DNA from: Ferrovibrio sp. | GTDB lineage: Bacteria; Pseudomonadota; Alphaproteobacteria; Ferrovibrionales; Ferrovibrionaceae | Length of the DNA stretch: 51,578 nucleotides | Assembly: GCF_029255545.1 (NCBI RefSeq) | Contig: NZ_JANLJJ010000032.1 | Span: forward strand, 1 to 51,578 | Direction: 5' to 3' | Shown: piece after piece, positions 18,820 to 28,148 of the stretch | How positions within the stretch are numbered: the first letter of the stretch is position 1 | Layout of the letters: the number at the start of each line of letters is the position of its first letter | Position numbers and translations under genes: made by a program | The notes under the pieces: model-generated | Database searches by the model: none | Seen by the model: the letters and a program-made list of their open reading frames with translations, nothing else | Told to the model about the DNA's origin: nothing

Positions 18820-19785
18820 CTACAGCCACCCGCTTTTTTTGAAGCGCCAGTAGAGCAGGGCGCAGATGCCGCCCATCACCAGCAGGGCGACCGGGTAGCC
18901 ATATTCCCATTTCAGCTCCGGCATGAATTCAAAATTCATGCCCCAGATGCCAGCAAAGGCGGTGGCGACGGCGAAGATGCCGGCCCAGGCGGCCAGCCGC
19001 TTGTTCACCTCGCTCTCCTCGATGGTTACCATGGCCAGGTTCACCTGGATCGCCGTGCCGATGGTGTCGCGGATGCTGTCGACCGAGGCATTGATGCGGG
19101 TGAGGTGGTCGGAGACGTCGCGGAAATATTCCTGCATGCTGGCGCAGACCCGCGGCACCCGGCCGCCATGCAGCTTCGCCACCGCTTCCATCAGCGGCGC
19201 GACGGCATGCTTGAGCTGCACCACCCTGCGCTTGAGGTCGTATAACCGCTCGATATTCGAGCGCGCCGCGCCCTTGGTGAAAATCTGCTCCTCGATTTCC
19301 TCCAGCTCCGTCTCGAAAGCATCGATGACCGGGAAATAGCGATCGACCACGGCATCCATCAGAGCATAGAGCACGAAGCCCGAGCCCAGTTTCAGCAACT
19401 CGGGCTCGCGTTCGCAGCGATCTCGCACGCCCAGGAAGGTCTGGTGGCTATGGTTGCGCACCGACAGCACGAAATCACGGCCGATGAAGGCATTCACCTC
19501 GCCGACCTCCAGTTCGCCCTCGACGATGGTCAGCAGTTGCATGACGACGAACAGGCAATCGCCGTATTCCTCGATCTTCGGCCGCTGGTGGCCATGGCGG
19601 GCGTCCTCCACCGCCAGGTCGTGCAGGTTGAACTCCTCCTGCATCTCGGCCAGTTCTTCCGGGGTTGCGTCTTTCAGGGCGACCCAGACGAAGGTGTCCG
19701 GCTGGCCGACATAATCGCTGATCTGCTGGATCGGCAAATCGGCGAATTTCCTGCCCTCGCGGTAGGCGACACAATTGATCAGCAT
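18820..19785 (-). CDS. CorA-family divalent metal ion channel
   Basis: A 321-residue CorA-type transporter for Mg2+, Co2+ or possibly Zn2+. The long cytoplasmic N-terminal domain (with FNLHDLAVEDARHGHQRPKIEEYGDCLFVVM) leads into a long helix and two C-terminal membrane segments, with the signature GMNFEFMPEL between them, so the GMN filter is intact. It ends RFKKSGWL, positively charged as in the family. It is convergent with the SQR gene and transcribed alone. Which metal is moved cannot be told from sequence. Confidence 0.9.
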   Translation of the reverse strand: MLINCVAYREGRKFADLPIQQISDYVGQPDTFVWVALKDATPEELAEMQEEFNLHDLAVEDARHGHQRPKIEEYGDCLFVVMQLLTIVEGELEVGEVNAFIGRDFVLSVRNHSHQTFLGVRDRCEREPELLKLGSGFVLYALMDAVVDRYFPVIDAFETELEEIEEQIFTKGAARSNIERLYDLKRRVVQLKHAVAPLMEAVAKLHGGRVPRVCASMQEYFRDVSDHLTRINASVDSIRDTIGTAIQVNLAMVTIEESEVNKRLAAWAGIFAVATAFAGIWGMNFEFMPELKWEYGYPVALLVMGGICALLYWRFKKSGWL

Positions 19786-20026
19786 CGGATTCGGCTCCCT
19801 ATTTTCTGCATGGCTAGCAGGTTCGGCTTGGGGATGGCCAGACTGGTTTTCGTTCAGCGGCCGATCCGCCCCGCTGGCGCTGCCGGAGCCGGCGAATCGG
19901 GGCAGGGCTAGGTCCCTGAAATCCTGTCCTTCTTTGTCGATTGCCCTCGTCGGGGCGGAGGCTGCGGGCTAATATCCCTGCCGGGGGACGCGCAGGCCGC
20001 CTGACCGCCGCAGAATGAGGAATGCC

Positions 20027-22207
20027 ATGGCAGCCCACAACAATGACACTCTGCCGCCGCGCCATCGCTGGCGGTTTTTCCGCGCCGGCGGTTTCGACCA
20101 GGTGCGCATCGAGACGGCGGAAGACCTGCGCCATCTTGCTCATCTCGACCAGAAACTCTGGCTGGCGCTGAGCTGCCCGACGGGCAGCGTGGAATTCGAC
20201 CGCCGCACCCTGGAATTGATCGACAGCGACAAGGATGGCCGCATCCGCGTGCCGGAATTGCTGCAGGCGGTGCGCTGGGCCTGTGGCCTGCTGCGCGATG
20301 CCGATGCGCTGTTTGCCGGCCATGGTGAGCTGCCGCTGGCGCTCATCGATGACAGCCACGCCGATGGCGCCCGTATCCTGGCCTCGGCCAAACGCATCCT
20401 GACCAATATCGGCAAGCCGGATGCCCCGGCGATCACGCCCGAGGATGCCGCCGATGTGCAGCGCATCCTGGCCGGCACCACGCTGAACGGCGACGGTGTC
20501 GTGCCGCCCGCGGCGGCGCGCGAACCGGAAACCGCTGCCGTGATCGGGCAGATCATGGCGCTGGCCGGCTCAAAGCCGGATCGTGGTGGCGAAGCCGGCA
20601 TCGGCCAGGAAGAGGCCGATGCCTTCTTTGCCGCCGTCGATGCCTATCTGGGCTGGTGGGGCGAGGCGCAGGACAAACCGGAGATCCTGCCGCTGGGCGA
20701 GGCCACGCTGGCAGCCGTCGAGGCCCTGCAGGCCGTGATGGCCAAAGTCGACGATTATTTCTTTCGCTGCAGCCTGGCAGCCTATGATCCCCAGGCTGGC
20801 GTCGCGCTGAATGCCGATGCCGAGGATTTCGCGGCCATCGCTGATGGCAACCTGTCGGCCGGCGCGGCGGCGGTATCGGCCTTTCCGCTGGCGCGGGTTG
20901 CCGCCGCCCGGCCGCTGCCGCTGCAGGATGATGTCAATCCGGCCTGGGCGGCCGCGGTGGCCAGGTTGCGCGAGGCGACCGTGCTGCCGCTGCTCGGGCC
21001 GCGTGACAGGATCAACGAGGCGGAATGGCGCGACCTGCAGGCGCGGCTGGGGCCGGCGATAGCCTGGCTGCAGCGCAAGCAGGGCGGCATGGTCGAAACC
21101 CTGGGCATTGGCCGGGTGCGCGAGATCGCGACATCGGGGGCGCGAGGCAGAATCGACGTATTGATTGCCGCCGATGCGGCGCTGGCGCCGGAATTCGAGG
21201 CGATTGCCGCGGTCGAGACCCTGGCGCGCTATCTGCGCGACCTGGTGCCGCTGCTCAACAACTTCGTGTCCTTCCGCGATTTCTATACCCGGCGTGGCCG
21301 GGCGATCTTCCAGGTCGGCACGCTGTTCATCGACGGCCGCTCCTGCGACCTGTGCATCAGGGTGGACGATCCGGCCAAGCATGCCACTCTGGCCACGCTG
21401 AGCCGCATCTATCTGCTCTATTGCGACTGCATGCGGCGCGGCAGCAACGAGAAGATGACGATTGCTGCCGCCATCACCGGCGGCGATGCCGACCAGCTGA
21501 TGGTGGGGCGCAATGGCGTGTTCTACGATCGCCAGGGCCGCGACTGGGATGCGGTGGTCGTGAAAATCGTCAGTCATCCGATCAGCATCCGCGAGGCCTT
21601 CTGGCTGCCCTTCAAGAAGGTCGGCAAGTTCATCGGCGAGCAGATCGAGAAATTCGCGGCCGCGCGCAGCAAGGCGAGCGAAACGCAGATGACCCAGAAG
21701 CTGCTGGAAACCGGCAGCCAGGCGATGGGCGCCGCGCAGGCTGCCGCCGCGCCGCCACCTCCGCCCGCGTTCGACGCGGCAAAATTCGCCGGCATCTTTG
21801 CCGCCATTGGCCTTGCCATCGGCGCCATCGGCACGGCGCTGGCTTCGGTGGTGACCGGGTTCCTCAATCTCGCCTGGTGGCAGATTCCGCTGGCCATCAT
21901 CGGCGTGGTACTGCTGATCTCGGGGCCGTCCATGATGATCGCGGCGATGAAACTACGGCAGCGCAATCTCGGGCCGCTGCTGGATGCCAATGGCTGGGCG
22001 GTAAATGCCCGGGCGCTGATCAATATCCCCTTCGGCGGCAGCCTGACCCAGCTTGCCAGACTGCCACCCGGCTCGGAGCGCGCCCTGACCGATCCCTTTG
22101 CCGAGCGACGCCAGCCCTGGGGCTGGTATCTTCTGCTCGCTCTGGTGGTCGGCGCGGGTATCGCCGGCTGGTGGTATGGCTGGTTCGCCCGGCTGCTCGG
22201 CGGTTAA
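20027..22207 (+). CDS. Large EF-hand protein with C-terminal membrane segments, unknown family
   Basis: A 726-residue protein I cannot name. A canonical calcium-binding EF-hand loop spans D66-E77 (DSDKDGRIRVPE), and a looser second candidate reads LNGDGVVPP near residue 155. The middle is a long soluble region with a cysteine pair (SCDLC near 442-446, then YCDCM near 468-472). After a Pro/Ala linker near residue 580, a Gly/Ala-rich membrane hairpin (IFAAIGLAIGAIGTALASVV, then WWQIPLAIIGVVLLIS) and a final segment (WGWYLLLALVVGAGIAGWWY) follow. The start at 20027 is chosen because GAGG lies six bases before it. It is transcribed away from corA. Confidence 0.7.
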   Translation: MAAHNNDTLPPRHRWRFFRAGGFDQVRIETAEDLRHLAHLDQKLWLALSCPTGSVEFDRRTLELIDSDKDGRIRVPELLQAVRWACGLLRDADALFAGHGELPLALIDDSHADGARILASAKRILTNIGKPDAPAITPEDAADVQRILAGTTLNGDGVVPPAAAREPETAAVIGQIMALAGSKPDRGGEAGIGQEEADAFFAAVDAYLGWWGEAQDKPEILPLGEATLAAVEALQAVMAKVDDYFFRCSLAAYDPQAGVALNADAEDFAAIADGNLSAGAAAVSAFPLARVAAARPLPLQDDVNPAWAAAVARLREATVLPLLGPRDRINEAEWRDLQARLGPAIAWLQRKQGGMVETLGIGRVREIATSGARGRIDVLIAADAALAPEFEAIAAVETLARYLRDLVPLLNNFVSFRDFYTRRGRAIFQVGTLFIDGRSCDLCIRVDDPAKHATLATLSRIYLLYCDCMRRGSNEKMTIAAAITGGDADQLMVGRNGVFYDRQGRDWDAVVVKIVSHPISIREAFWLPFKKVGKFIGEQIEKFAAARSKASETQMTQKLLETGSQAMGAAQAAAAPPPPPAFDAAKFAGIFAAIGLAIGAIGTALASVVTGFLNLAWWQIPLAIIGVVLLISGPSMMIAAMKLRQRNLGPLLDANGWAVNARALINIPFGGSLTQLARLPPGSERALTDPFAERRQPWGWYLLLALVVGAGIAGWWYGWFARLLGG

Positions 22208-22245
22208 CCAAAGACGCCGGCCGGGGAAGCCGCTAGGATATTAAA

Positions 22246-22950
22246 ATGACGTTGCAGCCGCGCTTCTTCAGCCCCATCGGCACGCTCCGCCATGTCGACC
22301 GCCTCGGCTTCCTGACTCAGGATGTACGGGCGGCCGGCACGGTGCTGGGTTTTTTTGGCGCCGCCGCGGCGCTGGGCGCCCGGCCTGATGAGCTGGCCCT
22401 GCTGGTCTGCCGCCGCCACAATCCGCAGGACAAGCATCGCCAGATCGTGCTGGTGTTCCACAAGGATGGCGCTTTCACCGATGCGATGCAGCGGCTTTAC
22501 CGCGCCCATGGCCGGCCACTTGGTTTCGAGGCGCAAAAGCGCTGGTGCGCGGTGCCGGAGCCCAGCTTCCTGGCCGATGAGACCTATGCCCTGCTGGCGG
22601 CGCGGTTTCCCAACCTGTTGCTGATCGAGGAAATGCCCGACGGCAAACTGCGGATCGCGGTCTATGCCTCGGCCGGATTCAAGGAGCATCCGCAGCTCAG
22701 GCTGGCGCCTTTGCCGAAACAGATGCCGCAGCCAGCGGCGCGGCCAGCGGCCAAGATCACGCCGCTGCCTGCGCGCCCGCGTCCGCTGGCGGATAAGCCG
22801 GTCTTGCGTCCCGCCTATGCGGCGGCTGCCCAGGTCGTGCCGCTGCGGCCACGCAAGCTGCGCAGCGTGGTAGCGCTGAATGAAACGGTGGAACGCAAGG
22901 TAGTGGACGAATTCCGCCGCCTGCTGCGGACGGTTGCCCTCTATTCCTGA
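22246..22950 (+). CDS. Hypothetical protein
   Basis: A 234-residue protein without a family I recognise. The first ~145 residues look like a compact soluble domain (ALLVCRRHNPQDKHRQIVLVFHKDG; LLIEEMPDGKLRIAVYASAGF). A Pro/Ala/Arg-rich linker follows (residues ~160-205), and the last 25 residues form a charged helix (NETVERKVVDEFRRLLRTVA). AGGATA precedes the ATG by five bases. Codon use fits the neighbours, and it is separated from the EF-hand gene by 38 bases, so they may be co-transcribed. Confidence 0.7.
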   Translation: MTLQPRFFSPIGTLRHVDRLGFLTQDVRAAGTVLGFFGAAAALGARPDELALLVCRRHNPQDKHRQIVLVFHKDGAFTDAMQRLYRAHGRPLGFEAQKRWCAVPEPSFLADETYALLAARFPNLLLIEEMPDGKLRIAVYASAGFKEHPQLRLAPLPKQMPQPAARPAAKITPLPARPRPLADKPVLRPAYAAAAQVVPLRPRKLRSVVALNETVERKVVDEFRRLLRTVALYS

Positions 22951-22959
22951 GGCCGTGCT

Positions 22960-23496
22960 TCACTCCTGGGGAGTCGCCAGCGGTCCGGTGCACATATAAG
23001 CGCCATCCTGATAGACCAGCGGCGCCACATCGGGGCGGCAGACAACCTGCACCACGCGGCCGATGCAGATCGAATGCGTGCCATAGGCATGCAGGGCCTC
23101 GACCTCGCAGAAGATATTCGCCTGGGCATCGGCCAGATACGGCACACCCTCGGCATCGCTCAGCCATTCGCCCTGCGCAAAGCGATCTTCGCCTTCCACG
23201 GCGCCGCTGAATACCTCGGACAATCTCTGCTGGCTGCAATGCAGCAGGTTGATGCAGAGCCGGCGGCCAAGGCCGAGTTGGGCATGCAGCGCGGCCGAAC
23301 GATTGACGCAGGCCAGCACAGCCGGCGGATCGGCCGAAACCGAGGTGACGGCCGTTGCCGTCATGCCGTGCCGCAGCCCGCTTTCCGAACGGGTCGAAAT
23401 CACCGTGACGGTGGCTGCCAGCCGGCGCATGGCGGCGCGGAAGGCGGCTTCCAGCGTGACGGGCGTGGCGGCGACAGAATTGGGCGAGGCATCCAT
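22960..23496 (-). CDS. Flavin reductase-domain protein
   Basis: A 178-residue protein of the flavin-reductase (HpaC/RutF-like, split-barrel FMN-binding) family, which supplies reduced flavin to partner oxygenases. Family segments are FRAAMRRLAATVTVISTR, GMTATAVTSVSADPPAVLACVNR and SICIGRVVQVV. No two-component oxygenase lies next to it, so its partner is unknown. The ribosome site before ATG 23496 is weak. It is followed on the same strand, upstream in transcription, by the TPR-glycosyltransferase gene, five bases away. Confidence 0.85.
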   Translation of the reverse strand: MDASPNSVAATPVTLEAAFRAAMRRLAATVTVISTRSESGLRHGMTATAVTSVSADPPAVLACVNRSAALHAQLGLGRRLCINLLHCSQQRLSEVFSGAVEGEDRFAQGEWLSDAEGVPYLADAQANIFCEVEALHAYGTHSICIGRVVQVVCRPDVAPLVYQDGAYMCTGPLATPQE

Positions 23497-23501
23497 GGCC
23501 G

Positions 23502-25205
23502 CTAAGATGTAGCGGAGGGGAGCTGCCGCTTCAATTCCGCGGCAACAGATTCTGCCAGCCCGCGCCAGTCATTGGCGGTCTGCTGCCGCCACAATCGCGC
23601 GGTGGGGTACCATGGGGTGCGGTCGCCTTCCAGCCCCCAGTACCAATGCGGGGAAATGCCCTTGTGCAGCAGGATCCAGGTCGGTTTGCCGAGCGCCGCC
23701 GCCATATGGGCGGTGGTGTTGCTGGTGGCGATTACCAGGTCCAGCGCGGCGACCTGGGCGGCAAAGGCATCGAGGTCCTTCAACTGGTCGATTTCGGGAT
23801 CGACCAGAAGATCGACGCCGCACGCGGCCTTCAGGGTTTCGCGGTCGGCTTCGCGATTACCATATTGCAGATCGACGAAGCGATAGCCAGGCAGCGCCAG
23901 GAATGGTGCGAAATCCGCCAGCCGCGCCGACTTCGGCGCGCCCAGCTTCGGGTTGGCGCTGTGCCAGGCGATGCCGACCAGCGGGCCATCATGGTTGCTG
24001 CGATACCGCGCCCGCAGGGCTTCCGCGCGAACCGCGTCGGCGCGCAGCGGCAGCGCGCCGGTGCAGTCGGCCGGTGAGCGGCGCAGCACGGCGGCCACAT
24101 CGAACAGGGTGGCCTGTACGGCCAGATCGGGCGCCGAGAAGCGCGCATGCGGCGGATTGGTGCGGGCATAGGTCTCGATGCCGGGGAAGCTGCGCTGCAG
24201 GATCGGGATCATGCGCGGGTCGCATTCGATCACCGGCATGATGCCGCGCTGGCGCAATTCCGGCATCAGGCTCCACAGCACCAGGGATTCACCGACGCCC
24301 TGTTCGGTGAATAGCAACATCGTCTTGTCGGCGGGCAGGGCTTCGCCGCGCCAGAAGGGCAGGGTGAAGGGGCGTTTGTCGACCGCGCGTTCCGCCAGGC
24401 TCCAGCGCGCCCCGAAATGCGGCCAGGCATCGCCGTAATTGCCCTTCACCATCAGTGCCATGCCATAGCGCATATGGGCTTCGCCATCGCCTGGCTTGGC
24501 CTGCCAGGCGCGTTCGTACCAATGCAAAGCGGCATCGATATTGCCCTTGATCCGCTCGACATCGCCGAGCGCGATCAGCAGTTCAACGGTTTCCGCCGGC
24601 AGCTTCACCGGGGCGGCAAAGGCCGCCTTGAAGGCAGCCTCGGCGCCGGCCGCATCGCCCAGCGCGATCAGTGCGATGCCCAGATTCTTGTAAAACATCG
24701 CGATGCCGGGGTTCAGCGCGATGGCCCGCCGCAGCATGGCGGCGGCCGCGGCATGGTCATGCCGGTTGATCAGCGCCGCGCCCAGATTGCTCATCGCCTC
24801 GGCATAATCGGGCTTCCGCGCGATCGCTGTTTCATACGCCGCGACGGCGGCATCAAGCTCACCGAGCTGGCCCAGCAGGTTGCCGTAATTGTTGTGCGCT
24901 TCCGGGTAGTTCGGCGCCAGTGCGATGGCCTGCTGCAGGCAGGCGCGGGCCGCTTCGGGGTCGCCGTTCAGGCGCAGCAATTCGCCCAGGTTGTTGTGGT
25001 ACATCGGCTGCCGGCCATTCAGGGCGATCGCCTGGCGCAACAATGGGATGGCCTCGGCGGTGCGGCCCGCGGCATGCAGTCGCAGAGCCTGGTCATTCAG
25101 CCGGTTGGCTTCGAGCTGCACGGCGGCTGGCGGGGCAGAGGCGGCGGCCGGAGCCATAGGCCTGACGGTGGTTTTTGCCTGTGCCCGCCGCTGTTTACGA
25201 TTCAC
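23502..25205 (-). CDS. TPR protein with glycosyltransferase-like C-terminal domain
   Basis: A 567-residue protein. After a basic N-terminus (NRKQRRAQAK), about six TPR repeats run from residue ~35 to 250 (for example PEAHNNYGNLLGQLGELDAA). The C-terminal ~280 residues resemble a GT-B/GT9-like domain (LLFTEQGVGESLVLWSL, LVGIAWHSANPKLG, DLVIATSNTTAHMAAALGKP, the last being nucleotide-sugar-site-like). Such fusions in alphaproteobacteria are often linked to surface or flagellin glycosylation, but no acceptor is visible here. The GTG at 25205 is preferred over an ATG at 25316 because GGAGG sits just upstream and the longer form would overlap the suf regulatory region. Confidence 0.75.
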   Translation of the reverse strand: MNRKQRRAQAKTTVRPMAPAAASAPPAAVQLEANRLNDQALRLHAAGRTAEAIPLLRQAIALNGRQPMYHNNLGELLRLNGDPEAARACLQQAIALAPNYPEAHNNYGNLLGQLGELDAAVAAYETAIARKPDYAEAMSNLGAALINRHDHAAAAAMLRRAIALNPGIAMFYKNLGIALIALGDAAGAEAAFKAAFAAPVKLPAETVELLIALGDVERIKGNIDAALHWYERAWQAKPGDGEAHMRYGMALMVKGNYGDAWPHFGARWSLAERAVDKRPFTLPFWRGEALPADKTMLLFTEQGVGESLVLWSLMPELRQRGIMPVIECDPRMIPILQRSFPGIETYARTNPPHARFSAPDLAVQATLFDVAAVLRRSPADCTGALPLRADAVRAEALRARYRSNHDGPLVGIAWHSANPKLGAPKSARLADFAPFLALPGYRFVDLQYGNREADRETLKAACGVDLLVDPEIDQLKDLDAFAAQVAALDLVIATSNTTAHMAAALGKPTWILLHKGISPHWYWGLEGDRTPWYPTARLWRQQTANDWRGLAESVAAELKRQLPSATS

Positions 25206-25321
25206 TGCCTGCCTCCATGCTCCGCGAATATTAACCTTTGCACCAGAACCCCTTAAGGCCCCTTTAAAAGGCCCGGATGTCTGCTTGACTTCGAGGTCCG
25301 GGAAATCATCTTGCAAACCAT

Positions 25322-25376
25322 ACCGGATTGGTCTTATTTGCCACCGATGAATCCGACCAAACCGGTCCGGTTTGGT
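25322..25376. promoter_or_regulatory. Palindromic operator sites upstream of the suf regulator
   Basis: A perfect 21-base palindrome ACCAAACCGG-T-CCGGTTTGGT lies at 25356-25376. A further related site, ACCGGATTGGTC, lies at 25322-25333 and differs in one base from the reverse complement of GACCAAACCGGT (25355-25366). The sites lie 20-75 bases before the Rrf2 gene start, so autoregulation of the suf operon by that protein is the simplest reading. Confidence 0.6.
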
Positions 25377-25396
25377 AATTGCGAAGGGTTTGCAAT

Positions 25397-25876
25397 ATGT
25401 TGCGTCTGAGCCGACTGGCCGATTACGGCGTCATGGTGATGGCCCATGTGGCGGCCGAGCCCGACGGCGTGCATAACGCCGGCGATGCGGCGACGGCCAC
25501 CGGGCTGCCCGGACCGACCGTGGCCAAGATCATGGCCAAACTCTCCAAGGCGGGCCTGCTGGTCTCCCAGCGCGGGGCCCGCGGTGGCTATCGGCTGGCC
25601 GATGCGCCGGAAGCCATCTCGGTGGCGGCCATTGTCACGGCCCTGGATGGCCCGATCGCGCTGACGCAGTGCTCCAGCAACCACCAGCCCAGCAATCCCC
25701 AACCCAGCGCCTGCGACCGCGAGAATCTCTGCGTGTCACGGCGCGGCATCAACCGGATCAACACGGCGATCCGCAGCGCGCTTGAGGGTATCAGCCTCGC
25801 CGAACTGGTCCGGCCCTATGATTTCTTTGGCCCCTATCCACCGCGCGTGGATGTGGCCGCATCGAAAAACGCCTGA
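25397..25876 (+). CDS. Rrf2-family regulator of the SUF operon
   Basis: A 159-residue IscR-like winged-helix protein. The DNA-binding part is MLRLSRLADYGVMVMAHVA to RGGYRLADAPEAISVAAIV. The cluster-binding loop has three cysteines in QCSSNHQ, SACDREN and LCVSRR, as in IscR-type [2Fe-2S] sensors, but with a longer gap between the first two than in E. coli IscR. The ATG at 25397 starts the family-typical N-terminus; earlier codons in frame lie in the operator region. It is 21 bases upstream of sufB and probably adjusts suf expression to the Fe-S demand of the cell. Confidence 0.88.
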   Translation: MLRLSRLADYGVMVMAHVAAEPDGVHNAGDAATATGLPGPTVAKIMAKLSKAGLLVSQRGARGGYRLADAPEAISVAAIVTALDGPIALTQCSSNHQPSNPQPSACDRENLCVSRRGINRINTAIRSALEGISLAELVRPYDFFGPYPPRVDVAASKNA

Positions 25877-25897
25877 GTTACAAAGGACAGCTGCCCC

Positions 25898-27358
25898 ATG
25901 GCTGCCAATGCCCAAACCATCGAAACGGTCGAGAACCTGGCCGGCGAATACAAGTACGGCTTCGTCACCGACATCGAATCCGAAATCCTGCCCAAGGGCC
26001 TGAGCGAGGATACGGTCCGTTTCATTTCGGCCAAAAAGGGTGAGCCGCAATGGATGCTGGACTGGCGGCTGAAGGCCTACCGCGCCTGGCTGCGCATGGC
26101 GGAAGAGAAGGGCGAGCCGGCCTGGGCCAAGGTCAGCTACCCGAAGATCGATTTCCAGGACATCCATTACTATTCGGCGCCGAAGAAAAAGAACCTTAAA
26201 AGCCTGGATGAAGTCGATCCCGAGTTGCTTGCCACCTACGAGAAGCTGGGCATTCCGCTGAAAGAACGCGAGATTCTGGCCGGTGTCGCGGTCGATGCCG
26301 TGTTCGACAGCGTCTCGGTGGCCACCACCTTCAAGGAAAAGCTCAAGGATCTCGGCATCATCTTCTGCTCGATGTCGGAAGCCGTGCGCGAGCATCCCGA
26401 TCTGGTGCAGAAGTATCTCGGATCGGTGGTGCCGATCACCGACAATTTCTATGCCACGCTCAATTCGGCGGTGTTCTCCGACGGCTCCTTCGTATACGTG
26501 CCGCCGGGCGTGCGCTGCCCGATGGAGCTCAGCACCTATTTCCGCATCAACGAGGCCAAGACCGGCCAGTTCGAGCGCACCCTGATCATTTGCGACAAGG
26601 GCGCCTATGTCTCGTATCTGGAAGGCTGCACCGCGCCGATGCGCGATGAGAACCAGCTGCATGCTGCCGTCGTCGAGCTGGTCTGCATGGAGGATGCGGA
26701 AATCCGCTATGCCACTGTGCAGAACTGGTATCCCGGCGACAAGGAAGGTCGTGGCGGCATCTACAATTTCGTCACCAAACGCGGTGCCTGCCGTGGCGCG
26801 CGCTCCAAGATCTCCTGGACCCAGGTTGAAACCGGCTCGGCGATCACCTGGAAGTATCCCAGCGTGATCCTGCAGGGCGACGATAGCGTAGGCGAGTTCT
26901 ATTCCGTCGCGGTCGCCAACAATGCCCAGCAGGCCGATACCGGCACCAAGATGATCCATCTGGGCCGGAATACTAAGTCGACGATCATCTCGAAAGGCAT
27001 CTCGGCCGGCAAGGCGCAGAACACCTATCGCGGCCTGGTGCGGGTGATGCCGGGCGCTGCCGGCGCACGCAACTACTCGCAATGCGACAGCCTGCTGATC
27101 GGCGATCGCTGCGGCGGCCATACCGTGCCGTATATCGAGGTGAAGAACCGCTCGGCCAAGGTCGAGCACGAAGCCACCACCTCCCGGATTTCCGACGATC
27201 AGCTGTTCTACTGCCGCCAGCGTGGCCTGTCCGAGGAAGACGCCGTCTCCACCATCGTCAATGGCTTCTGCAAGGAAGTGCTGCAGAAGCTGCCGATGGA
27301 ATTCGCCGTCGAGGCGCAGAAGCTGCTCGGCGTCAGCCTCGAAGGCTCGGTCGGCTGA
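25898..27358 (+). CDS. sufB: Fe-S cluster assembly scaffold SufB
   Basis: A 486-residue component of the SufBC2D scaffold on which Fe-S clusters are built. Family segments include [64 protein letters not shown] and the C-terminal core [20 protein letters not shown] (conserved cysteine) leading to [21 protein letters not shown]. Length and order match alphaproteobacterial SufB. The ATG is preceded by AAAGGA about 10 bases upstream. Confidence 0.97.
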   Translation: MAANAQTIETVENLAGEYKYGFVTDIESEILPKGLSEDTVRFISAKKGEPQWMLDWRLKAYRAWLRMAEEKGEPAWAKVSYPKIDFQDIHYYSAPKKKNLKSLDEVDPELLATYEKLGIPLKEREILAGVAVDAVFDSVSVATTFKEKLKDLGIIFCSMSEAVREHPDLVQKYLGSVVPITDNFYATLNSAVFSDGSFVYVPPGVRCPMELSTYFRINEAKTGQFERTLIICDKGAYVSYLEGCTAPMRDENQLHAAVVELVCMEDAEIRYATVQNWYPGDKEGRGGIYNFVTKRGACRGARSKISWTQVETGSAITWKYPSVILQGDDSVGEFYSVAVANNAQQADTGTKMIHLGRNTKSTIISKGISAGKAQNTYRGLVRVMPGAAGARNYSQCDSLLIGDRCGGHTVPYIEVKNRSAKVEHEATTSRISDDQLFYCRQRGLSEEDAVSTIVNGFCKEVLQKLPMEFAVEAQKLLGVSLEGSVG

Positions 27359-27388
27359 GCGGAAAAAGAATATACAAGGACCAGCCCC

Positions 27389-28138
27389 ATGCTTGAGATC
27401 AAGAACCTACACGCCAAAGTCGACGGCAAGGAAATCCTGCACGGCATCGACCTCGTCATCAAACCGGGCGAGATACACGCGGTGATGGGTCCGAACGGCT
27501 CGGGCAAGTCGACGCTGTCCTACGTGCTGGCCGGCCGCGACGGCTACGAGGTTACCGAGGGCGATATCCTGCTGAACGGCCAGAGCCTGCTCAGCATGGA
27601 GCCGGAAGAGCGCGCTCGCGAAGGCGTCTTTCTGGCCTTTCAGTATCCGGTCGAGATTCCCGGCGTGGCCAATGCCACCTTCCTGCGTTCGGCGGTGAAT
27701 GCCGTGCGCAAGCACAAGGGTCTGGCCGACATGGACGCCATGACCTTCCTCAAGACCGCCAAGGCCAAGATGAAGCAGTTGCAGATGGATGAGAAATTCC
27801 TGCAGCGCGCCGTGAATGTCGGTTTCTCGGGTGGCGAGAAGAAGCGCAACGAGGTGTTCCAGATGCTGATGCTGGAGCCCAGCCTGATGATTCTTGATGA
27901 AACCGATTCCGGCCTCGATATCGACGCGCTGAAGGTCGTGGCCGAGGGCGTCAACGCCCTGCGCAGCCCGGAACGCTCCGCTCTGGTGATCACCCATTAC
28001 CAGCGCCTGCTGGATTACATCGTGCCCGATGTCGTGCATGTGCTGGCCAGGGGTCGGATCATCAAGACCGGCGGCAAGGACCTGGCACTTGAGCTTGAGG
28101 CCAAGGGCTATGCCGATATCGTGGCGGATGCGGCCTGA
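27389..28138 (+). CDS. sufC: Fe-S cluster assembly ATPase SufC
   Basis: A 249-residue ABC-type ATPase without a membrane partner, which drives conformational change of the SufB-SufD scaffold. Walker A is GPNGSGKST, the signature is [10 protein letters not shown] (the SufC form) and Walker B is [12 protein letters not shown]. It lies 30 bases after sufB and 10 before sufD. Confidence 0.97.
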   Translation: MLEIKNLHAKVDGKEILHGIDLVIKPGEIHAVMGPNGSGKSTLSYVLAGRDGYEVTEGDILLNGQSLLSMEPEERAREGVFLAFQYPVEIPGVANATFLRSAVNAVRKHKGLADMDAMTFLKTAKAKMKQLQMDEKFLQRAVNVGFSGGEKKRNEVFQMLMLEPSLMILDETDSGLDIDALKVVAEGVNALRSPERSALVITHYQRLLDYIVPDVVHVLARGRIIKTGGKDLALELEAKGYADIVADAA

Positions 28139-28148
28139 GGGATCGCCG

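Noticed and set aside
22246-25205. A two-component monooxygenase system around the flavin reductase
   Set aside because: No oxygenase gene is adjacent; the neighbours are an unknown protein and a TPR-glycosyltransferase-like protein.
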